A stretch of 64,000 nucleotides of DNA from Streptomyces sp. STR69 (GTDB taxonomy: Bacteria; Actinomycetota; Actinomycetes; Streptomycetales; Streptomycetaceae). Positions 17,552-25,769 of this stretch are shown piece by piece. Positions within the stretch are counted from its first letter, which is position 1, and every line of letters begins with the position of its first letter. The stretch spans positions 1 to 64,000 of the forward strand of contig NZ_JALJRY010000039.1 of NCBI RefSeq assembly GCF_024519455.1, in the 5' to 3' direction. A program made the position numbers and the translations under genes. The notes under the pieces are model-generated. The model was given only the letters and a program-made list of their open reading frames with translations, ran no database searches and was not told where the DNA came from.

Positions 17552-18283
17552 ATGCGGCGCATGTCCGGGGAGCCGAGGAACAGTCGGATACAGCGCGAGG
17601 TCGTCCAGCTGATCCTCGACCGCAAGCTCCAGCCCGGTGCACCCCTGCCCACCGAGGCCGAGTTGATGGAAGACCTCGGGATCAGCAGAAACTCCGTCCG
17701 CGAGGCCCTCAAGGCGCTCCAGGCCCTCGACATCGTGGAGATCCGACACGGCTACGGCACCTACGTCGGCCGGGCCTCGCTGACCCCGCTCGCCGACGGC
17801 CTCACCTTCCGCACCCTCGCCCGCCACGAGGACGACGCGGACGCGCTGGCCGAGATCCTCCAGGTGCGCGAGGTGCTGGAGGAAGGCCTGATTCATCGGG
17901 TCTCCGCCATCCTCACCGAACCGGAGCTGGACCGCCTGGAAGCGGTGGTGAACCGGATGGAGGAGGCGGGCCGCGCCGGCCGGCCCTTCCCCGAACTCGA
18001 CCGCGAGTTCCACGAGTTGCTCTACGCCTCGCTCGGCAACGAACTCGTCCCGCAACTCCTCGGTGCCTTCTGGACGGTGTTCCACCGGGTCGCCGGAGCC
18101 CGTGGCCGGCCCGACGACCCGACCCCCGGCGTCACGGTCCGCCGCCACCGCGACATCGTCACGGCGCTGCGCGCCCACGATGTCGCGGGCGCGCAGCGCG
18201 CGATGGCGGGCCACTTCCGCGGCATCGAGGCGCGCGCGGCGCAGGAGTCGCGGGGAGTGGGCCGACGATCAGGCGGTCGCTGA
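17552..18283 (+). CDS. FadR-subfamily GntR regulator
   Basis: A 243-residue regulator. The N-terminal winged helix (VVQLILDRKLQPGAPLPTEA followed by DLGISRNSVREALKALQALD and the HGYGTYV wing) is joined to an all-helical FCD ligand domain (LQVREVLEEGLIHRVSA, DREFHELLYASLGN, RRHRDIVTALRAHD). The histidines and acidic residues of FCD domains bind a metal and an organic-acid ligand, often a sugar acid. ATG 17552 and ATG 17561 are both possible; neither has a clear ribosome site and a TACGAT hexamer immediately precedes. It is divergent from the ABC/aldolase operon, which it probably represses. Confidence 0.92.
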   Translation: MRRMSGEPRNSRIQREVVQLILDRKLQPGAPLPTEAELMEDLGISRNSVREALKALQALDIVEIRHGYGTYVGRASLTPLADGLTFRTLARHEDDADALAEILQVREVLEEGLIHRVSAILTEPELDRLEAVVNRMEEAGRAGRPFPELDREFHELLYASLGNELVPQLLGAFWTVFHRVAGARGRPDDPTPGVTVRRHRDIVTALRAHDVAGAQRAMAGHFRGIEARAAQESRGVGRRSGGR

Positions 18284-18290
18284 ACTGTGC

Positions 18291-18713
18291 TCAGGGGGCG
18301 GTCAGTTGGGCCACGATCGACGCGCCGTCCAGCCACACGTTCTCACGGGAGATCTTGCCGTCCGTGAACTCGAAGACGTGCAGCATCCGGAAGGTGATCC
18401 GGCGGTTGTTGCCGGGGACGCCCAGCAGTGAGCCCTGGACCGTGCAGGTGATGAGGTCCTCGACGGTCGCCGCGTTCTCCGAGTAGTAGGTGTGCGTGCG
18501 CTCGGACTTCTCGGTGCGGATGTCCTGCACCAACTGCTCGTACCGCTCCTGCGCGGCCGGAATGCCGACCGCCGGGCCGCCCGGCCAGCCGACGGCGTCG
18601 TGCTCGATGTCCTCGGTGTAGACGGACACGGCCGCCGCCGGGTCCCCGTGCTCCTCGGCGAGCATGTGCGTGCCGATCAGTACTTCCATTTCCGCCGGTG
18701 TGATGGAGCCCAT
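18291..18713 (-). CDS. SnoaL-like (NTF2-fold) protein
   Basis: A 140-residue cystatin/NTF2-fold protein (VYTEDIEHDAVGWPGGPAVG, RMLHVFEFTDGKISRENVWLD). The SnoaL family includes polyketide cyclases, but many members are generic small-molecule-binding or isomerase-like proteins, and nothing here sets a substrate. The start is ATG 18713, preceded by a GAGGAGGAG ribosome site. It is divergent from a TetR gene, with an operator-like palindrome between them, so it is probably the regulated target. Confidence 0.82.
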   Translation of the reverse strand: MGSITPAEMEVLIGTHMLAEEHGDPAAAVSVYTEDIEHDAVGWPGGPAVGIPAAQERYEQLVQDIRTEKSERTHTYYSENAATVEDLITCTVQGSLLGVPGNNRRITFRMLHVFEFTDGKISRENVWLDGASIVAQLTAP

Positions 18714-18776
18714 TGAGCTCCTCCTCTCGTCGTGCCGCGTGCCGGTCGGGCCGCGACCCCCGTTTGGTGAGACGGA

Positions 18777-18802
18777 TATACTGTAATGAGAAGATTTTCT
18801 CA
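18777..18802 (+). promoter_or_regulatory. TetR promoter with inverted-repeat operator
   Basis: A TATACT -10 box (18777-18782) is followed by TGAGAAgattTTCTCA (18787-18802), a perfect 6-4-6 inverted repeat. It covers the transcription start region of the TetR gene and faces the snoaL gene, a good autoregulatory site. Confidence 0.6.
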
Positions 18803-18820
18803 CGACAAGAAGGTATTCGC

Positions 18821-19435
18821 ATGCCGGAAGGCCGCAGCAGACAGAAGTTGCGCACGCGCCGCGCGCTGATCGAGGCTGCGGTCGCCCTGATCCGCGCGGG
18901 CCGAACGGTCACGATCGCGGAGGCGGCGGAGGCGGCCGAGGTGTCCCTGGCCACGGCGTATCGTTACTTCTCCAGCCCGGCGGAGCTGCTCCAGGAGACG
19001 CAACTCCTCATCCGTACCCCCGATGTCACCGCCGATCTGCCCGCCGACCCGGCCGAGCGCCTCGACACGCTGGTCTCGCGTGTCGCCGAGCTCCAGCTCG
19101 GCGACGAGGCCGTGTGGCGGGCACTGGTGCGCGCCAGCCTCGAACGCTGGTTCACCCAGCACAAGCACGGGCACGAGGGCGGCGAGCCGGAGATTCCCAC
19201 CCGCAACCAGACCCGCCTCGGCCACACCCGCACCGCCCTCGAACCCCTCGCCGACACCCTCCCGCCCGAACTCCACCGCCGCCTGACCATGGCCGTCACC
19301 CTCGTGTACGGCGTGGAGGCGCTGATCGCGACCCGCGACGCCTGCGGACTCGACCCCGAGGAGGCGCGGGACGTGATGCGATGGGCGGCCGGCGCACTGC
19401 TGGAGAAGGCGGTACGCGAAGCACCGGACGCGTGA
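18821..19435 (+). CDS. TetR-family regulator
   Basis: A 204-residue regulator. The helix-turn-helix is at the N-terminus (RRALIEAAVALIRAGRTVTI then AEAAEVSLATAYRYFSSP). The rest is a helical ligand and dimer domain of no recognisable subgroup. An AGAAGG ribosome site precedes the ATG. It is followed 11 bases later by a phosphatase-like gene and is divergent from snoaL. Confidence 0.9.
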   Translation: MPEGRSRQKLRTRRALIEAAVALIRAGRTVTIAEAAEAAEVSLATAYRYFSSPAELLQETQLLIRTPDVTADLPADPAERLDTLVSRVAELQLGDEAVWRALVRASLERWFTQHKHGHEGGEPEIPTRNQTRLGHTRTALEPLADTLPPELHRRLTMAVTLVYGVEALIATRDACGLDPEEARDVMRWAAGALLEKAVREAPDA

Positions 19436-19446
19436 GAGGTGACGAG

Positions 19447-19908
19447 ATGACAGAGGCATGGGACGAGCGGCACACGGGTGTCCTACGGCTTCCGTCCGGC
19501 CGCCTGGTCAGGGGCCGCGGCCTACGGCGACCCCTCGCACCGGGGGCGCCGAACCCGTCGTACGGCATCTATCTGCTCGGCCGGAAGCCGCCCCAAGTCC
19601 CTTGGGAGACACGGTGGTTGCGCTGGCCGGACTTCCGGCTGCCCGTCGACCGCGCCGAGGCGCACGCGGTCCTCACCGAGGCCTGGCACCGCTCGCTCAC
19701 CGAGCGCGTCGAGCTCGCCTGCGGCGGCGGCCGGGGCCGCACCGGCACGGCACTCGCCTGCCTCGCGGTCCTCGACGGGGTACCGCCCGGAGAGGCGGTC
19801 TCCTACGTCCGCGCCCACTACGACCGGCACGCGGTGGAGACACCGTGGCAGCGGCGGTACGTACTGCGGTTCGGGGCGCCGTCAGGTGCGGCGGGCCCGG
19901 AAGCGTAG
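19447..19908 (+). CDS. Protein-tyrosine-phosphatase-like protein
   Basis: A 153-residue protein with one recognisable motif, ELACGGGRGRTGTALACLAVLDG, which contains the CX5R(S/T)G loop of dual-specificity and tyrosine phosphatases. The usual HC is AC here. An RLPVDRAEAH-type segment precedes the loop. The protein is shorter than classical low-specificity phosphatases and is typical of an actinobacterial group annotated as protein phosphatase; the substrate is unknown. GAGAGG overlaps the TetR stop and serves as the ribosome site, so the two genes are cotranscribed. Its 3' end overlaps the convergent methyltransferase gene by 27 bases. Confidence 0.8.
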   Translation: MTEAWDERHTGVLRLPSGRLVRGRGLRRPLAPGAPNPSYGIYLLGRKPPQVPWETRWLRWPDFRLPVDRAEAHAVLTEAWHRSLTERVELACGGGRGRTGTALACLAVLDGVPPGEAVSYVRAHYDRHAVETPWQRRYVLRFGAPSGAAGPEA

Positions 19909-20454
19909 GCCGCCGCTCTCCGGGTGCAGGTCGACCGCCACGTCCGTGAATCCGGCCCGCTCCAGCCGGGCCGGGAGCGTCGCCGGGTCGAGGGTGTTCA
20001 TGGTGTCCCGGAAGTGCAACACCCGGAAACGGAAGCTCGGTTGACTGTCGCTGCCCGCGAAGGTGCCGCCGGGGCGCAGTACGCGGAACGCCTCGGCGAA
20101 GATCCGGTCCTGGTGGGCGGCGGTGGGCACGTGGTGCAGCATCGTGAAGCAGACGACGGAGTCGAACGACCCGTCGGGCAACGGCAGTTCGGCGCCGTCC
20201 GCGTGGAGCACGGTGGCCCGGTCGCCCCACTTGGACTGGAGCAGGCGGGCGGAGTCGGCGTCGATCTCGGCTGCGGTGAGGTGGTCGACCCGCTCGACGA
20301 GAACGCGGAGGTTCGCGCCGTAGCCGGGCCCGATCTCCAGTACGTCCGCGCCGAGTTCGACGTGTTCGAGGGCCCAGGGCAGGATGCGGTCCTTCGTCGT
20401 CTGCGCCCACTCCTGTGAGCTGCAAATTTTGCGATGGGCTCGGTTCATCGGCAT
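19882..20454 (-). CDS. Class I SAM-dependent methyltransferase
   Basis: A 190-residue cytosolic enzyme. SAM-binding motif I is VLEIGPGYGANLRVL, the acidic post-I residue is in LTAAEIDADSARLL, and motif IV is SFDSVVCFTMLHHVP. It belongs to the Methyltransf_11 (UbiE/SmtA-like) group; the acceptor is unknown. The ATG has no ribosome site, but TAGCGT on the minus strand (20466-20461) lies six bases upstream, so the messenger is probably leaderless. It is divergent from an AraC-type gene. Confidence 0.88.
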   Translation of the reverse strand: MPMNRAHRKICSSQEWAQTTKDRILPWALEHVELGADVLEIGPGYGANLRVLVERVDHLTAAEIDADSARLLQSKWGDRATVLHADGAELPLPDGSFDSVVCFTMLHHVPTAAHQDRIFAEAFRVLRPGGTFAGSDSQPSFRFRVLHFRDTMNTLDPATLPARLERAGFTDVAVDLHPESGGLRFRARRT

Positions 20455-20509
20455 ACGTCGACGCTAGGCGGGGCGAGTGGTTGTCCGCCACGGGCTAGGC
20501 TGCCGTGTC
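20455..20509. promoter_or_regulatory. Back-to-back leaderless promoters
   Basis: This 55-bp spacer has TAGCGT on the minus strand (complement 20461-20466), six bases before the methyltransferase ATG. On the plus strand, TAGGCT (20496-20501) lies eight bases before the AraC ATG. Neither gene has a ribosome site. Both fit the leaderless actinobacterial TAnnnT arrangement. Confidence 0.5.
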
Positions 20510-21271
20510 ATGTCGCGGAACGGACAGGAGCGGGGGCGCCGGTTCGGCACGGCCATTCTCGTCGGCCAGTTCGTCATGCCGCGCGGCACCGCCTTCGCCG
20601 AGCACTGGCATCCCGACCATCAACTCCTCTGTTCCGAGCGGGGATTGCTGCGCATCCGCAGCGAGCACGGGACATGGCTGCTGCCGCCGTCGCTGGCCCT
20701 GTGGATCCCCGCGCACGTCCCGCACGCCACAGCCTCCGAGGGTGACGCCGTCATCCGCGGCGTGTTCGTCGCCCCGGTGAGCTGCCCGCACATCGGCTGG
20801 CGGGACCCCACGGTCGTCGCCGTCACCCCGCTGCTGCGGGCGCTCGTAGGCCACTTGGACCGCACGGACCTGACGCCCGAGGCCCGTTCACGTGCCGAGC
20901 TGGTGCTGCTCGACGAGCTTCGTCCGGTGCCGGTGACCAGTGTGGCCGTGCCCGAGCCGCGCGATCCACGGGCGCGGGCGGTGGCCGAGGCGCTGCGGGC
21001 CCACCTGGCGGACGGGCGGGCCCTGGCGGAGTACGGCGCTCAAGTCGGCGCCAGCGCACGGACATTGGCGCGGCTCTTCGTCGCGGAGACGGGCCTCGGC
21101 TTCGGGCAGTGGCGGGAACGGCTGCGGATGCAGGCCGCGTTGCCGTATCTGGTCGAGGGGCTGCCGGTGGAGTCCGTGGCGCGGCGGGTGGGGTACGCGT
21201 CGGCGAGCTCCTTCACGGCAGCGTTCCACCGGGTCGTCGGGGTGACACCGAGGCAGTACTTTCCGCGTTAG
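20510..21271 (+). CDS. AraC-family regulator with N-terminal cupin domain
   Basis: A 253-residue regulator. The N-terminal cupin (HWHPDHQLLCSERGLLRIRS then WIPAHVPHATA) is the likely ligand-sensing domain. The C-terminal double helix-turn-helix reads EYGAQVGASARTLARLFVAE and VARRVGYASASSFTAAFHRVVGVTPRQYF. I chose ATG 20510 over the in-frame GTG 20477 because TAGGCT lies just upstream of the ATG and no ribosome site supports the GTG. It may control the divergent methyltransferase. Confidence 0.9.
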   Translation: MSRNGQERGRRFGTAILVGQFVMPRGTAFAEHWHPDHQLLCSERGLLRIRSEHGTWLLPPSLALWIPAHVPHATASEGDAVIRGVFVAPVSCPHIGWRDPTVVAVTPLLRALVGHLDRTDLTPEARSRAELVLLDELRPVPVTSVAVPEPRDPRARAVAEALRAHLADGRALAEYGAQVGASARTLARLFVAETGLGFGQWRERLRMQAALPYLVEGLPVESVARRVGYASASSFTAAFHRVVGVTPRQYFPR

Positions 21272-21330
21272 CCGACAGCCGCCGGCACCAACTCGGCCGT
21301 CACTGCCACCAGTTGGTTGTCGTACCGCGG

Positions 21331-21858
21331 TCACAGGGCGAGTGTCATGAGGAGGCGGTGCTCGTCCGGCCCGAAGTAGTCCCGCTGTACGCCCTCCTCG
21401 GAGGAGAACCCGAGTGAGCGGTACAGCATGATCGCCGCCGCGTTGGTCGGCTCCACCGTCAGACGCACCTGGTGGACACGTTCCGCGCGCAGTCGGCGCA
21501 GGGCCTCGACCATCAGGCGCCGGCCCAGCCCGTGGCCCTGCTGGTGGGGTGTGACGGCCAGGCTCATGATCCAACTCACATAGCCGTCCGAGGTGTTCAC
21601 GAACAGGATGTAGCCGAGCAGCTCCTCGCCGTCGTCGAGGACGAGGATGCGGTCGCCGTGGATGTCGTAGAGCTGACGGACCACGAAGACGGGGTACGGC
21701 TCCCCGGGGAAGGCCTCCCTGTCGACGCGGAGGAGCTCGGGGAGATCGGCCTCGGTGATGCCTCTCAGGGTCAGGTGCCGGTCGCCGCGGTCGGCCAGGA
21801 ACGCCCGGTCAGCGCGGCGGCCCAGGGAAGAGGAACGTTCCTCCGGAAAAGCCGCCAT
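21331..21858 (-). CDS. GNAT-family N-acetyltransferase
   Basis: A 175-residue acetyl-CoA-dependent acetyltransferase. The core is MSLAVTPHQQGHGLGRRLMVEALRRL, whose QGHGLG is the acetyl-CoA pyrophosphate loop, followed by LTVEPTNAAAIMLYRSLGF. This is the RimI-like pattern, but the 36-residue N-terminal extension and context do not show the substrate. AGGAGG lies ahead of the ATG. Confidence 0.9.
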   Translation of the reverse strand: MAAFPEERSSSLGRRADRAFLADRGDRHLTLRGITEADLPELLRVDREAFPGEPYPVFVVRQLYDIHGDRILVLDDGEELLGYILFVNTSDGYVSWIMSLAVTPHQQGHGLGRRLMVEALRRLRAERVHQVRLTVEPTNAAAIMLYRSLGFSSEEGVQRDYFGPDEHRLLMTLAL

Positions 21859-22133
21859 GCTGCCTCCTGGGGGAGCGGGCCGCGTGGGTGCCGCGGCACT
21901 CGTACGGGTGGTGCGGACGGTGTGTGATCTCTCTGTATTTCCGGTATGTTCGATTGGTTTCCGAACATCTTGGGCGGGGCAATCCGGCAGTTCAAGGCCG
22001 ATTCAGGTCGCATGAATGCTTTCGCGACGATGCGCCCCCTGTGCGCCCCGGTGGCCGATCTGTGGTGGCGGGATATCGCCGCAACATTGACGAGAAGGAT
22101 CCGGCGTGCCTTGGATGTTGGTACCGTGAGTAA
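21859..22133. promoter_or_regulatory. Upstream region of the six-gene unknown operon
   Basis: A 275-base spacer, noticeably AT-richer than its surroundings in its first half. It carries a 7-bp inverted repeat, ATGTTCG (21946-21952) and CGAACAT (21962-21968), a possible operator. TTGACG (22087-22092) with TTGGAT (22111-22116) at 18 bp is one candidate promoter. TACCGT (22122-22127), six bases before the operon ATG, is a candidate leaderless -10 box. Confidence 0.45.
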
Positions 22134-22937
22134 ATGAGCGCGAGATCTTCGGGGGACGCCCAGGTGATGAATGCGGACGTCTCCTGGGAGGCATTCGACT
22201 CGACGGCCTACGTCGAGCACAACTATCGCTACTTACAGCCGGAGGACGCGGAGATCCTGCACATCATCCGGGATCATTTCGGCGGTCATTTCCGGAAGCC
22301 GGACGTCGGCCCGGTTTCGGGTATCGACGTGGGTGCGGGTGCCAACCTCTACCCCGCGCTCGCCCTGATGCCGTGGTGCGACGAGGTCACGCTTGTCGAG
22401 CGCTCACCCGCGAACGTGAAGTACCTCCGGGGCCAGCTCGACAACTACCGCCCGAACTGGGACCAGTTCTGGGACGTCCTGGGCGAGCACGAGGCGTACG
22501 GCGACTTCTCCATCGACCCACGTCAGCAATTCCGCAAGGTCGTCAAGGTCGAGCAGGGCAACATCTTCGATCTTGGGCGGTTCGGCCCCCCGCGGTCCGC
22601 GGGGACGATGTTCTTCGTCGCCGAGTCGATGACCACCTCCTACGAGGAGTTCACCCTGGGTGTCGCCTGCTTCATGCGCGCACTGGCCCCAGGAGCACCC
22701 TTCGCCGCAGCTTTCATGGAACATTCAAAGGGTTATTACACGGGAAAGAAGTTCTTTCCGGCGTGCGACGTGGGAGAATCGCAGGTGCGTGCGAGTCTCG
22801 AACCATTCGCTGATCGCTTTGAGGTGCACCGGCTCGAAGCCAAGGACCGGGTGCGTGACGGATATTCCGGAATGATCCTCTCCTATGGCTGGCGCGGGAA
22901 TTCGGACGCACAAGTTCCGGTCGGCCGACCGGACTGA
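22134..22937 (+). CDS. SCO2525-family SAM-dependent methyltransferase
   Basis: First gene of the six-gene operon. The 267-residue enzyme resembles the NNMT/PNMT/TEMT methyltransferases: an aromatic lid (FDSTAYVEHNYRYLQPEDAE), motif I GIDVGAGANLYPAL (63-76), the acidic SAM ribose contact in VTLVERSPANVKYL and a late motif FFVAESMTTSYEEF. This group methylates small amines or pyridines, but the actinobacterial branch has no known substrate. Codon 34 is TTA (22233-22235), so translation should depend on the bldA tRNA. The start could be ATG 22134 (leaderless) or ATG 22167. Third-position GC is lower than in neighbours, especially near both ends. Confidence 0.8.
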   Translation: MSARSSGDAQVMNADVSWEAFDSTAYVEHNYRYLQPEDAEILHIIRDHFGGHFRKPDVGPVSGIDVGAGANLYPALALMPWCDEVTLVERSPANVKYLRGQLDNYRPNWDQFWDVLGEHEAYGDFSIDPRQQFRKVVKVEQGNIFDLGRFGPPRSAGTMFFVAESMTTSYEEFTLGVACFMRALAPGAPFAAAFMEHSKGYYTGKKFFPACDVGESQVRASLEPFADRFEVHRLEAKDRVRDGYSGMILSYGWRGNSDAQVPVGRPD

Positions 22938-23009
22938 TCGGTGAGTCTTCACAACAGAAGAGGGATATTCCTCGACTGATGGCAGTGCGGTCTGTGTGAG
23001 GGGCATGGA

Positions 23010-24848
23010 ATGCAGATCAAGCCGCGCCAGCATCTGCTGGACATCTGGCAGGCGGTCGCCCGCCACTCCTTCGAGGACGGCGCGTGGGCGTGGGGCAAAT
23101 GGGGCGGGGAGAGCAGCGTCGCCGACGCCGAGCGCCTGCTCTGTCTGCTGTACCCGGCGACCGAGCTGCCGTCGTTCCGGCTGGACGACCCCGACACCAC
23201 ACAGAGCGATGTCCAGCAGTCGCTGAAGAAGGCGGGCGGACGGCTGGACATCCCGGCCAACCTCGTGACGGCCGCCGCCGAGTTCATGCACACCCACACG
23301 GACGACAAGCGGCCCACGTTCGCGGGCGGTTACTACTTCCAGTCCCGGGACACGGAGAAGGACCTCACCGAGGAGCAGCGCCAACTCGGCGTCACGGACT
23401 CGTTCTCCATGTCCATCACGCTCTGTCTGGCGCTGCTCGGCTTCCTCAAGGTCTACGAGTCCAAGACCCGCCGCGGCGACCTGCAGGAGACGATCAAGGA
23501 ACTGAAGGCCGCGACCAGCAACCGGCTCACCGCCGCCATGGTGAGCCTGCTGCGCTCGTTCACGGTCAACATCTACGACACCGAGTCCTCCCAGGGCCAG
23601 ACGCTGTGCGAACTCCTCGGCCAGGGGCGGCTGTCGCAGCGTCAGGTGCTGGAGATGTTCCAGAAGCGGTTCAGGCCGCTGCGCGCCGCCATCATCGAGA
23701 GCTTCATCCTCGGCGTCGACGTGCAGGAGGCACTCAAGGACGAGAGCCAGCTCTTCGAGTGCGGCTGGGCCTGGAGCCTGGTGCGGGACGCGCCCGAGGT
23801 GGAGACCGACGAGGACATCGGGACGCAGCCCGTCGGCGTCGCCAACCCGGTGCCGTACCTGTACTTCACCGTGGTCGCCCTCGACGGCATCCAGGACCTG
23901 TTCTCCGACCGCACCCTGACGCTCGGCCTCCTCAACGCCGAACAGCAGAAGCTTGCCGAGGCGCTGCGGCTGCGCTGGGAGATCACCCAGCAGTACTGGT
24001 CGCGCATCGCCCGCTTCGACGGCGAGCGCTGGCCGCTGGAGGACATCCCCTGGCGTACGACGGGACAGCGGCTGGAGTCCGAGTACTTCTCCCTCTCCGT
24101 CGCGGCCATCCTCGTGCACGACCTGATGCGCCGCCGGGCCACCGACGACGACCTGACCCGCACGGTCACCGTGATGGAGCGCCTCGCCGAACGCGGCCGT
24201 ATCACCAGCCGGATGACGCGCGACGACCCCATGATCCACCTGCACAGCCCGGGAGTCACCCTGCCGCTGCAGGGCGGCGGCACCATCGGCCCGCCCATGA
24301 ACTGGACGATGAGCGACTTCTCGGCCCAACTCCTCAAGCGGACCGTCCAGTTGTGCACGCTCTCCCGCAACCTCTCCGCGCACGACCGGCTGCTGAGGCT
24401 GGCCGAGGACATCTTCGGCCATGTGTGGCGGCGCCGTATGGGCGAGGGCGAGGGCTCCGGACTGTGGGACAACGTGCACGCCGCCTACCCGGGCACCTCC
24501 CTCACCGAGGGGCCGGTGTCCTGGAGCATCACCGAGCGGGTCACCGAGGTGATGGTCCAGGTCCACAACATGTACGCGCAGCCCCCGATCCGCAGCCTCG
24601 AACTGAGCGAACTGGCAAGGGCGTTGCTCTCCGAGTCCACCCACCTCCTCGGCAACGAGCAGATGGCGCCCGCACCGAACTCCGACGGAAAACGCGGTAT
24701 GCAACTCAGGGGAATCGAGGTCAAGCTGCGCCGCGCCCGCGACCTGATCGACGAACAGCCGGGTACCGCCTACGCGTTGACGCTCGATGTGCTGGGCCAG
24801 CTCGACGCACTCGCCCGGGCCCGCGCCGCCGCGGTCCAGGGAGTGTGA
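23010..24848 (+). CDS. SCO2524-family protein of unknown function
   Basis: A 612-residue, apparently cytosolic and mainly alpha-helical protein with no signal peptide or transmembrane segment. I recognise it only as the conserved companion of the methyltransferase and P-loop genes. Notable conserved-looking stretches are LLDIWQAVARHSFEDGAWAW at the N-terminus, a central basic helix (VYESKTRRGDLQETIKELKA) and WSITERVTEVMVQVHNMYAQ near the C-terminus. The helical repeats could be a scaffold or an alpha-toroid, but no catalytic motif is evident. It starts 72 bases after the methyltransferase with a GAGGGG site and ends three bases before the P-loop gene. Confidence 0.75.
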   Translation: MQIKPRQHLLDIWQAVARHSFEDGAWAWGKWGGESSVADAERLLCLLYPATELPSFRLDDPDTTQSDVQQSLKKAGGRLDIPANLVTAAAEFMHTHTDDKRPTFAGGYYFQSRDTEKDLTEEQRQLGVTDSFSMSITLCLALLGFLKVYESKTRRGDLQETIKELKAATSNRLTAAMVSLLRSFTVNIYDTESSQGQTLCELLGQGRLSQRQVLEMFQKRFRPLRAAIIESFILGVDVQEALKDESQLFECGWAWSLVRDAPEVETDEDIGTQPVGVANPVPYLYFTVVALDGIQDLFSDRTLTLGLLNAEQQKLAEALRLRWEITQQYWSRIARFDGERWPLEDIPWRTTGQRLESEYFSLSVAAILVHDLMRRRATDDDLTRTVTVMERLAERGRITSRMTRDDPMIHLHSPGVTLPLQGGGTIGPPMNWTMSDFSAQLLKRTVQLCTLSRNLSAHDRLLRLAEDIFGHVWRRRMGEGEGSGLWDNVHAAYPGTSLTEGPVSWSITERVTEVMVQVHNMYAQPPIRSLELSELARALLSESTHLLGNEQMAPAPNSDGKRGMQLRGIEVKLRRARDLIDEQPGTAYALTLDVLGQLDALARARAAAVQGV

Positions 24849-24851
24849 ACC

Positions 24852-25769
24852 GTGCTGATCTTCGCGGCCTCCGACAAGGGAGGCACGGGCCGCTCCGTGA
24901 CCAGCGCCAACCTCGCCTATCAGCGGGCGCTGACCGGCGACGACGTCTGCTACCTGGACTTCGACTTCGGCTCGCCCACCGCCTCGGCGGTCTTCGATGT
25001 GCCCGACGCCCGCCAGGCGGCCGAGGACCGCGGGCTGCACTCGTATCTGATAGGCGAGATCAGCGAACCGGTCAGGATCGACGTCTGGGCGGACACCGAA
25101 CACCGGGTGCTGCGCAACCAGCCGCCCGGAGCGGGCCGGCTGATCCTGATGCCCGGTGACCTCAGCGGCGGCGAGTTCGCCACCAGCGGGGACAACCTGC
25201 GCCGCTGCGTGGACCTGCTGCTGCGCCTCAACGGCGAGTTCGACCTGATCGTCGTCGACCTCAGCGCCGGCCGCAGCTACGCCGTCGACATGGCGCTGGC
25301 GGCCACCGCACAGCGGGAGTTGAGCGGTGTCGAGGCCCGCTGGCTGGTTTTCCACCGCTGGACCCGCCAGCATGTGGAGGCCGCGGCGAGCCTGGTCTTC
25401 GGCAAGCGCGGCATCGTCGCCGGCGGGGTCGCCCGCGGGCACGACGAGGACACGCTGCGCGGTGCCATCCGCTTCGTCCGGGCCGCCGTACCCGATCCCG
25501 AGTCGGCGCTGTGGTCGCAGGCCACACCCACCCAGTCGGCGTGGATGGAGCAGTGCGACCTCGAACTGAAGCAGCTGGCCTCGCACCACGGCATCGGCTA
25601 CAGCCAGGTCCTCGGCTCCATTCCGCTGGAACCGGTCCTGCAGTGGCGCGAGCAGCTGATCACCGACGAGGACGTGCTGGACAGCCAGATCGCCACCATG
25701 GAGACCTGGCAGGCGCTGAGCGATCTCGCCGGGCGGCTGACCGACGACAAGTACTGGGAGCAGGCGTGA
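24852..25769 (+). CDS. SCO2523-family variant P-loop protein (ParA/MinD-like)
   Basis: A 305-residue SIMIBI-class P-loop protein. The N-terminus reads MLIFAASDKGGTGRSVTSAN. Lys9 is the deviant Walker A lysine of ParA/MinD proteins, but the second, phosphate-binding lysine (KGGxGK) is Arg14. Walker A-prime (YLDFDFGSPTASAVF) and a Walker B-like strand (DLIVVDLSAGRSYAVDMAL) follow. Such proteins normally bind ATP as sandwich dimers to position cargo or membrane complexes; the arginine may slow or abolish hydrolysis. The GTG start is three bases after the preceding stop, and the last four bases overlap the next gene (GTGA). Confidence 0.82.
   Translation: MLIFAASDKGGTGRSVTSANLAYQRALTGDDVCYLDFDFGSPTASAVFDVPDARQAAEDRGLHSYLIGEISEPVRIDVWADTEHRVLRNQPPGAGRLILMPGDLSGGEFATSGDNLRRCVDLLLRLNGEFDLIVVDLSAGRSYAVDMALAATAQRELSGVEARWLVFHRWTRQHVEAAASLVFGKRGIVAGGVARGHDEDTLRGAIRFVRAAVPDPESALWSQATPTQSAWMEQCDLELKQLASHHGIGYSQVLGSIPLEPVLQWREQLITDEDVLDSQIATMETWQALSDLAGRLTDDKYWEQA

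Noticed and set aside
21287..21317. Possible terminator between AraC and GNAT genes
   Set aside because: A 7-bp ACCAACT/AGTTGGT pairing with a 17-base loop is too weak and lacks a U-tract.
21946..22137. A 63-codon ORF overlapping the methyltransferase start by ATGA
   Set aside because: The overlap looks like translational coupling, but third-position GC is only about two-thirds, no ribosome site precedes it and the product has no recognisable features. It is more likely part of the regulatory leader; comparative data could revive it.
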